The position numbers and the translations under genes are program-made. Shown here piece after piece: positions 58,372-64,000 of a stretch of DNA of 64,000 bases. Origin of the DNA: Herpetomonas samuelpessoai (lineage: Eukaryota > Euglenozoa > Kinetoplastea > Trypanosomatida > Trypanosomatidae); NCBI GenBank assembly GCA_030849835.1, contig JASAOC010002109.1:62001-126000 (forward strand), read 5' to 3'. Below the pieces are notes generated by a model. It saw only the letters and a list, made by a program, of their open reading frames with translations, was not told where the DNA came from and searched no databases. Numbering within the stretch: the first letter of the stretch is position 1; each line of letters opens with the position of its first letter.

Positions 58372-59304
58372 CTACAGCGTTTTCGCGGATAAATAGCTCA
58401 GTGCGTAGATGGCGCCCACCCCTACCGCATTGACGGCGAGGGTCTTGCCGAAAATACTGCTGCTTGTATAGGCACCAAAGAATACCTCGGACTGCAGGTA
58501 GCTAAGGAGCGCCGTGCCCGTGCCTAACAGGCCCACACCTAACCGCTTCAAGCCTTCACTCATACCTGCCGCTGACACGGCCAGCGACCGCTCCGGCCCG
58601 TGTGCCGCGCTGGTACCGAGCTCAGCAACAGACGAGGACGTTGATGACGTCGCCGAGGAGCCGGCTCCATTCGCCGCCATGAGTAGGAGCGGTAGGATAG
58701 GTGTGGCAAGGCCCACGACATAGCCCGCCACTGCTGGCAATGCGGCGTTGGTAATCACCTCGTGCGACGTTGGGGGCTCCAGCCGAGAGTAGCCCAGCTC
58801 CTCAACCATCATCAGCGCGGCGAAGAGGTGTTTCTGTTTGGCGAAAATACGCGTCACAATGTGGGCCTCCTCCTCTGTCAGTCCTTGGTTCCGGTAAATG
58901 GCAATCATCTCGAGGAGCTCCCCCGAGAGGTGGTTGTCAATTTCCCACAACTCCCGCTTCAACTCCAAGTCGTAGACGGCCCGCTCATTGGCGTAACTAA
59001 CCGTAATGCAGAAGGCCAGGCTCAGGCCGCTGGTCACCGACCACGCCAGCACCTTCACGGACTGGTCTGACTCGAGAAAGCTACGAAACAAATGGGGTGC
59101 CCCGCGAAGAACGGCCATGGCACTGGCAGCCGTGCAGAGGCCAGCCAGCGCGCCCAGGACCGTAGCACGATTGCGCATGGCGCCGTTCTTACGAATGTCA
59201 ACATTGAACGTCTCCATCATGCGTCCGTGCACGAGCTTCGACTGCTCAGGGTCGCCGTAGGCTCGTCTCGCATCGCCCTGTCGTTCGCTATTGTAGTCCG
59301 CCAT
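58372..59304 (-). CDS. VIT1/CCC1-family membrane protein (putative metal transporter)
   Basis: A 310-residue membrane protein resembling the vacuolar iron transporter family, whose members load Fe2+ or Mn2+ into acidic organelles. Residues about 45-66 (NRATVLGALAGLCTAASAMA) and 86-106 (VKVLAWSVTSGLSLAFCITV) are hydrophobic. The family's cytosolic Glu-rich helices follow: ERAVYDLELKRELWEI, GELLEMIAIYRNQGLTEEEA, and MMVEELGYSRLEP. Helices at about 190-213 (PAVAGYVVGLATPILPLLL) and near the C-terminus complete it. The first helix is divergent from the usual VIT signature, and a short Ser-rich loop (216-230) is inserted. Iron transport is therefore inferred, not shown. Start ATG at 59304; predicted splice AG about 43 bases upstream. 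Confidence 0.75.
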   Translation of the reverse strand: MADYNSERQGDARRAYGDPEQSKLVHGRMMETFNVDIRKNGAMRNRATVLGALAGLCTAASAMAVLRGAPHLFRSFLESDQSVKVLAWSVTSGLSLAFCITVSYANERAVYDLELKRELWEIDNHLSGELLEMIAIYRNQGLTEEEAHIVTRIFAKQKHLFAALMMVEELGYSRLEPPTSHEVITNAALPAVAGYVVGLATPILPLLLMAANGAGSSATSSTSSSVAELGTSAAHGPERSLAVSAAGMSEGLKRLGVGLLGTGTALLSYLQSEVFFGAYTSSSIFGKTLAVNAVGVGAIYALSYLSAKTL

Positions 59305-60903
59305 GTTGGAGCAGAAACCGTCACCTCTCCACGCTGCGCGGGGTGGCCTGATGAAAAGAAAAGGTATTTACTGCTTTTGAAGGATAAATATGTGTGTTAG
59401 GTTCAGAGCAGCTGAACGTGAGGGCTCACAAACAAACAAAAAATAATATTAGAGGAGACCTATGTGTGGAGGCCCACAGCAATAAAAAAAAAAGCAATAA
59501 ATAAAGTAGAAAGACACTCACAGAGATGCTAGGAGAAGAATGCTTCTTCTTTGTTGTTGCTGATGTTGTGGACGTACGCACACTTGCTCGTGGCTTTGAC
59601 AAGACAGGAATACAGAGGTGCGACGGAGGCGGCGATCGGAAAGGAAAGACAGGAAGGGTTTCGCGAACGCATGCCATTGATCCTAGTCGCCTGGAGACAG
59701 GAAGGATCGCTCACATAAACGGGAAACAAAGATGCGTCGGAAAAGCTTTATGGAGGAGGACGGTGAAGGCCACGCATCCAAACGGACATGGCGAAAACAC
59801 ACTCACACGTCCGCTTTCTCCCGGTCATATTCATGACAAGCCGTCCGTAAGGTGCCCTGCTTCTCAAACGTGTTGCTGTGGCACTTGCCCACCGCGCAAT
59901 ACTGTTGTGTTCACGGTAGGTCTTTCTTACGTCGTCGAACCGGCAATTATGTTCTGCATTCTGTTTTCTTGTTCTCTTCCTTTTTATCGTGGGACTGTGC
60001 TATTCTATTACGCTGCGCGATCGCATAAAGAAGCGTTGCGGCAGAAACCATTTTTTTTTTTTTTTTGCGGTTGGTCGTGGTTGGTGTTTGTCTTGGTGAA
60101 AGAGGATTACGGTTCACTTGTGGAAATACATATTTTTTGTTACTTTTTTTTCGGTGTGGAGGGGGGGGGGGAACAGGCGCACATTTATTGTTTTTTTTTC
60201 CACAAATTACGGATTATAAAACAAAGCAAAAACAGAAAAGAAAACGCAACAGGAAAACAAAAGAAGTGTATGGCGGAGGTACACGCAGGTGCGTGTGTGC
60301 TCGTTGAACGACGCGAGAGAAGGGCCACCTCTTCCTGTCGTCTCGTGCTCTCTCTCTTTCTATGAGCCCCAGACACGCGACAGTGGTATGCTGTCTTCCT
60401 CCCGTCTCTCTCATCGGAACGGGAAAGGCAACATCGTTACTGGTTCACTCCCATCCCGCGTCACACGCCTGTGCTCCTCACACGCGCGCGCACTGGCGTC
60501 AAGAGCACAAGGACTTACGTATACCTGGTGCGGGGAAGAAAAATTTACTTATCCAAAGTGCCGTTGCTGGTGAAGCCAGGGAGCGGTGGAACTGTGGTGG
60601 TAAGGGCGACATTGGAAGAAACAAAAAAAAAAAAACGGAAAGGAAGATGGAAGACAAAAATAAAACGTACAAGGACACAAGATGAACCAAAGGAAAGCGT
60701 GCTACGGCTGCTTCGTTTACTCTCTCCGAAACCAAGCTGCTTTTCACTTTTTCTTTTTTCGTTTTTGCCTTCTGTCAAACAATGCAAAGTGCTGCCGTTC
60801 AAAGAGTCATAACGGAAGTGATATACCCAAAGGGGTTGCCTCGACTTCCGTTCTTTGTGTTTCCCTTTCGTTTTTCCTCTTCTCGGGGGAAGAGGTTACG
60901 CGC
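59305..60903. other. Long intergenic region (ERG2 3' UTR, VIT-gene leader)
   Basis: 1.6 kb without a supportable gene. It contains T16 (60051-60066), G11 (60161-60171) and T9 (60192-60200) runs. A plus-strand frame of 279 codons (59526-60365) runs through these homopolymers and encodes low-complexity sequence, so it is not taken as a gene. Confidence 0.6.
60161..60171. repeat. G11 homopolymer
   Basis: Eleven G on the plus strand, within the 3' flank of ERG2; reads as C11 in the transcript. Confidence 0.9.
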
Positions 60904-61563
60904 TTAGACCTTACCCATGAGGATGTTCGGGATCATGTTGCCCGCGCTCTCCACCACCGTCTGCCACATGGTGGGGAAGTCCAGCGTGGAGCTGATGGCG
61001 TCCATGTAGCCAAAGAAGAGCATGGAGAGGATGTTGCCGCGGGCGTACTCCAGGGCCCAGCAGGTGTCGGGCATGCGGTACTGCTTGGCGACGCCGCGGG
61101 GCATGAGGTGCTGGTCGCCCGCCTTGTAGACCTCGCGATCGGCGGTCCCAGGAGGGGCGGCCCACTGCTCACCGTAGAGAATCGTGAAGTAGTCGTCGGC
61201 GAGGTGACGGCCGCTGTGGCCTTCGGTGCCAGTGGCGGAGCCGAAGACAATGAGGTACTCAGAGAAGGAGCAGTGCAGGACCGTCATGGAGCCCATGGCG
61301 CCGCCCGCGTTGTTCCACAGCCACCTGCCTGTGTAGCGCGTGGTCTTGGGGTAGGCCTCGACGACGCCGGCGATGACCTCGTCGACAATTTGGGTGGCGC
61401 TGGCGTCTTCGCCGTGGGCGGCCTTGGCGCGCGCAATGCCGGCCTTGGAGATGTCGTGCAGCTTGACGGGGTCGTAGATCCAGTGCCGAGGCTGGTCCAC
61501 GTAGGCGAAGAAGCCGAGCAGCGCGGCCACCACCACAATCAGAACAGTCAACTTCTTACCCAT
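60904..61563 (-). CDS. ERG2: C-8 sterol isomerase (ERG2/sigma-1 receptor family)
   Basis: A 219-residue enzyme that shifts the sterol double bond from C8 to C7 in ergosterol synthesis, a pathway that trypanosomatids use in place of cholesterol synthesis. One N-terminal membrane helix (about 5-21, LTVLIVVVAALLGFFAY) anchors it in the ER. The family core reads NNAGGAMGSMTVLHCSFSEY (84-103), then GTEGHSGRHLADDYFTI (112-128), and EYARGNILS (172-180). Glu172 aligns with the essential acidic residue of the family, and Asp123 with a second conserved acid. Length fits fungal ERG2. An open frame continues 96 codons upstream, partly through GTG, but the segment from MGKKL onward matches the family. The CT-rich leader immediately upstream contains no AG before the ATG, so the splice site lies further away. 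Confidence 0.97.
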   Translation of the reverse strand: MGKKLTVLIVVVAALLGFFAYVDQPRHWIYDPVKLHDISKAGIARAKAAHGEDASATQIVDEVIAGVVEAYPKTTRYTGRWLWNNAGGAMGSMTVLHCSFSEYLIVFGSATGTEGHSGRHLADDYFTILYGEQWAAPPGTADREVYKAGDQHLMPRGVAKQYRMPDTCWALEYARGNILSMLFFGYMDAISSTLDFPTMWQTVVESAGNMIPNILMGKV

Positions 61564-61660
61564 GGTGCGTACCCAACGGTGTGGATAGAGAGGGAAAGAG
61601 AACGGGGAAGAGAGAGCGAGAGAGCGAGAGAAGGGACTGTGTGACTGAAGGTGGAAAGGA
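61564..61660 (-). promoter_or_regulatory. CT-rich leader and predicted splice sites of ERG2
   Basis: A CT-rich tract on the minus strand (about 61635-61581) reaches nearly to the ATG with no AG in between. The closest upstream AGs are at 61638-61637 and 61646-61645, behind a second pyrimidine-rich stretch. The mature leader thus probably keeps the CT tract (about 74-82 bases). Confidence 0.4.
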
Positions 61661-62371
61661 AATGAAGGGCACGTGAAAAAACAAAAAACTAGAATAATGA
61701 GTTGACTGATGATATTTGAGGAAGCGATGTTGTGATAACGATAGACGTTAACTGAAGGGTAAGTAGGCAATAGGAGAATACAAAGACAGAAGATGAAGGA
61801 GAGGATGGGGTGATCCATGTCGCCGGGGCGGGCAGAAGGAGGAGTCATCACAGCAGCAACCCTCCCTATCTGTGGTCACGACGCAGAGTGGGTCGGTCAC
61901 CAAGGATCCAGTTCTGAAGTGTCCAGAAAAAGCTATTCTTAGCATATCTCTTTTTGTGGAGGATGTGCAACAAGATACGGATACATGTCTGGACGGCTGT
62001 ACGGCACCATTGAGAGATCTACGGAACGTTCAAAGACGCCAACAAGGAAAGGCAGAGAGGAACGCTGGAAAAGGCTCAGGGGAGAAAAGGAACAACCTTT
62101 CAAAAACGAAAAAAAAAAAAGAGGATGTAGGGAAAATAAAAAGACAAGTCGCTCTCGTCCACCGACCGTCAACTCTATGAAGGCGTCCTGCTTCTGGAAC
62201 GATAGCAGGGGCTGCGGACGGTTCCTTTCGTGACGGAACGGTTGATTGTAAAGGAAAACAAAGCAATACTATTTTACGGAAACAGGTGTTAAGGATGGAG
62301 ACTGGAAAATAAACAAACAAACGCTGCTAGGATGGACCTCACCATCGAGGGAAGTCTGTGGAATCAAGAAC

Positions 62372-62397
62372 GTGTGTGTGTGTGTGTGGGGGGGGGG
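62372..62397. repeat. (GT)8 followed by G10
   Basis: Alternating purine-pyrimidine repeat joined to a G homopolymer on the plus strand, 54 bases past the AIP1 stop codon. Sequences of this type can adopt Z-DNA. Confidence 0.85.
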
Positions 62398-62450
62398 TCT
62401 TTCAATAAAAAATAAAAATAAAACAGCTTTCATCTTTCTTCCATAAGCGC

Positions 62451-64000
62451 TCACCACATCCAGTGCTTGATGCAGCAGTCTCCACCAGCGGAGAGAGCCT
62501 CTTTACCCCCTGTCCTTCCCCACGCAACGGCTGTGATGCCGCCGCGATGGGTGGCGTCTTCCATGGTGCGGGCACCTGTCCCAAGGTCCCACGCAAGGAG
62601 GGTGCAGTCGAGCCCACCGGACAACAGCCGCTCTCCGCACTCTCCGTCGAACGCCATGCTCGTCACAGCCGAGGTGTGGTGGCACATGGGGCGCTGTACC
62701 GTCACCTCCCCCGTGGAGGCAGACCACACGACGATGCTGCGGCTGGTGCCATCGGCGGAGGCCACAATGTCGGACGCCTTGTCGGCGGTAGTAGCGGCCG
62801 CGGCTGCCGCGACGCACGAGACGGTGCCCGTGTGACGGCCCGAGAGCTCGACGCCTGTCGCCTTTGGGATGCCCGCCGCGTCGATTTTGTAGACGCGCAC
62901 CAAACGATCCCCGCCCACGACGACCACGTCCTCGCCGCCTGCACTGCTCCGCGCCGCTGCTACAACAGACGCGTTGAAGGAAGGCGGGAGCGCCTCTTCA
63001 GCGCACGTGTTGCCAGAGGTGTCGATCACCTTGAGTTTATTGCGGGTAACCAGGACGGCTTTGCTGCCTTGTTCCGTGACGGCGACAGCAGGGGCGAAGC
63101 CTCCGGCAGTGGACGAGATGACACGAACGGAGTCCTTGGTGAGCGTGGCATCCTTCACCTGGTACGCCAGGATGGTGTTGCCCGCCACCATGTAGAGCAC
63201 CTTCCCCTGGTGCACCGTCGCCGCATTCACCACCTCGCACGACGAGGGCAGCGGCACCACAGCATTGCGCAACCACTGAGCCGCGCCGGACCACCGCAGC
63301 AAGCGTCCCTCCGCAGAGAGGGAGAGAAGATCGCCTGTCGCAGCACACACATGTAGGAGGAGCACGCGTCCCTGGTGCCCATGCAGGGTCTGCGTGACGG
63401 CACCTGTATGGCTCTCCAATGTGGTCACGGCGCCCCCAAGGGAGACGGTCGCGATGCCAGCTGACTCGGTCCACACCACGCCCTGCTGCATGTCGTTGAT
63501 GCCATCGCCAAGGCACACACGACGGACCAAGGCTCCATCCGCGGCGCTGATGATGTTCACATGCTTGTCCGCGCTGGCGGTGGCAAGATGCTTTCCATCC
63601 GGAGACCAGCTGAGCCCGTACAGTGTCCCTGTGTGGTGCGAGGGGATGCTCCGCAGCCGTGCACCGGTGGTACCGTCCATGATGATAATCTCCGCGGAGG
63701 AGGAACACGACGCGACTTCGTTCGAGGCGCGGCTGTAGCGCACACACGTCACGGCGTTGGTGTGACCAGGGGTGTTGGCCTTGAAGTTAAAGGGGACTCC
63801 TTCGTAGAACCCCACAAAGCTGTCCTGGCTTCCTGTGAAGGCGCGAAATGGCCGCTCACGGCGCAGATCGCAGGAGAGGATGGCTCGCGTGTGGCCATTG
63901 ATGGCACCAATAGCGTTGCCCGTGTTGCTGATGGCGACGCCAAACACGTTTTTACCTTCCCCCACCACAACCAGCCGCTCCCCATCGCCCGTCCATGCGA
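62451..64000 (-). CDS. AIP1: Actin-interacting protein 1 (WDR1-like), 5' end missing
   Basis: The frame runs open to the window edge, so the N-terminus (roughly 80-100 residues by comparison with AIP1/WDR1) is cut off; 515 residues are present. AIP1 is a double seven-bladed WD40 propeller that works with ADF/cofilin to disassemble actin filaments. The first visible residues, AWTGDGERLVVVGEGKNVFG, match the AIP1-specific WT-D-x-x-R-x-A-VVGEG segment, followed by RPFRAFTGSQDS, FYEGVPFNFK and GHTNAVTCVRYS. Further WD repeats include LYGLSWSPDGKHLATASADK, RVLLLHVCAATGDLLSLSAE and the final CCIKHWMW. The GTG in this frame near 63968 is an ordinary valine codon, not the start. Confidence 0.95.
   Translation of the reverse strand, partial: AWTGDGERLVVVGEGKNVFGVAISNTGNAIGAINGHTRAILSCDLRRERPFRAFTGSQDSFVGFYEGVPFNFKANTPGHTNAVTCVRYSRASNEVASCSSSAEIIIMDGTTGARLRSIPSHHTGTLYGLSWSPDGKHLATASADKHVNIISAADGALVRRVCLGDGINDMQQGVVWTESAGIATVSLGGAVTTLESHTGAVTQTLHGHQGRVLLLHVCAATGDLLSLSAEGRLLRWSGAAQWLRNAVVPLPSSCEVVNAATVHQGKVLYMVAGNTILAYQVKDATLTKDSVRVISSTAGGFAPAVAVTEQGSKAVLVTRNKLKVIDTSGNTCAEEALPPSFNASVVAAARSSAGGEDVVVVGGDRLVRVYKIDAAGIPKATGVELSGRHTGTVSCVAAAAAATTADKASDIVASADGTSRSIVVWSASTGEVTVQRPMCHHTSAVTSMAFDGECGERLLSGGLDCTLLAWDLGTGARTMEDATHRGGITAVAWGRTGGKEALSAGGDCCIKHWMW

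Larger units (their letters stand above)
61564..62450. other. Intergenic between AIP1 and ERG2 genes
   Basis: 887 bases with no supportable gene: ERG2 leader and AIP1 3' UTR. It includes an A11 run near 62110-62120 and a (GT)8-G10 tract at 62372-62397 just past the AIP1 stop codon. Confidence 0.55.

Noticed and set aside
59526-60365. Plus-strand open frame of 279 codons in the ERG2/VIT gap
   Set aside because: Passes through T16, G11 and T9 homopolymers and has arbitrary composition; no family recognised.
2424-61563. A functional gene cluster for ER glycosylation, GPI and sterol synthesis
   Set aside because: UGGT, GPI1 and ERG2 are separated by unrelated genes; trypanosomatid clusters are not organised by pathway.
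63966-63968. GTG as start codon of the AIP1 gene
   Set aside because: The frame continues upstream with AIP1-matching sequence (AWTGDGERLV) to the window edge, so the codon is internal.

Overview
The window looks like nuclear DNA of a trypanosomatid (Kinetoplastea). Fourteen long intronless reading frames all lie on the minus strand, so transcription runs from position 64000 towards position 1 as one directional (polycistronic) gene cluster. Coding stretches are GC-rich. The gaps are A-rich on the plus strand, that is pyrimidine-rich on the transcribed strand, with microsatellites and homopolymers. Most genes have a polypyrimidine tract followed by AG just upstream of the ATG, as expected for spliced-leader trans-splicing. 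I cannot assign a genus. No tRNA, rRNA, CRISPR array, transposon or retroelement was recognised.

Layout in transcription order (right to left): AIP1/WDR1-like actin-interacting WD40 protein (5' end cut by the window edge); C-8 sterol isomerase ERG2; a divergent VIT1/CCC1-family membrane protein; UDP-glucose:glycoprotein glucosyltransferase (UGGT); a UPF1/ZNFX1-type SF1 helicase with a CCHC knuckle and a cold-shock-like segment; a membrane-anchored short-chain dehydrogenase; a 4053-residue parallel beta-helix protein (12 kb); a large karyopherin-beta (importin); a Ser/Pro-rich protein with a myristoylation signal and a PP1-type RVxF motif; a 1378-residue acidic coiled-coil protein; the GPI1/PIG-Q subunit of the GPI-GlcNAc transferase; the AMPK/SNF1 catalytic subunit; a PPR protein with a possible PIN-like domain; and an NSUN-type RNA m5C methyltransferase.

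The genes do not form an operon in the bacterial sense. Trypanosomatid clusters mix unrelated housekeeping genes, and each message is matured separately by trans-splicing and polyadenylation. Shared themes such as ER and membrane biology (UGGT, GPI1, ERG2, SDR) or RNA biology (NSUN, PPR, helicase) are not evidence of a joint pathway.

The best candidates for something undescribed are the giant beta-helix protein (29892-42053), the multi-domain helicase (46080-50963), the lipid-anchored RVxF protein (20639-23653) and the acidic coiled-coil protein (13149-17285). Several long gaps (17286-20638, 23654-25782, 4533-6510, 59305-60903) hold no supportable gene. Start codons were set to the first in-frame ATG. 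In most genes the open frame runs further upstream through GTG or TTG codons, which I treat as untranslated.
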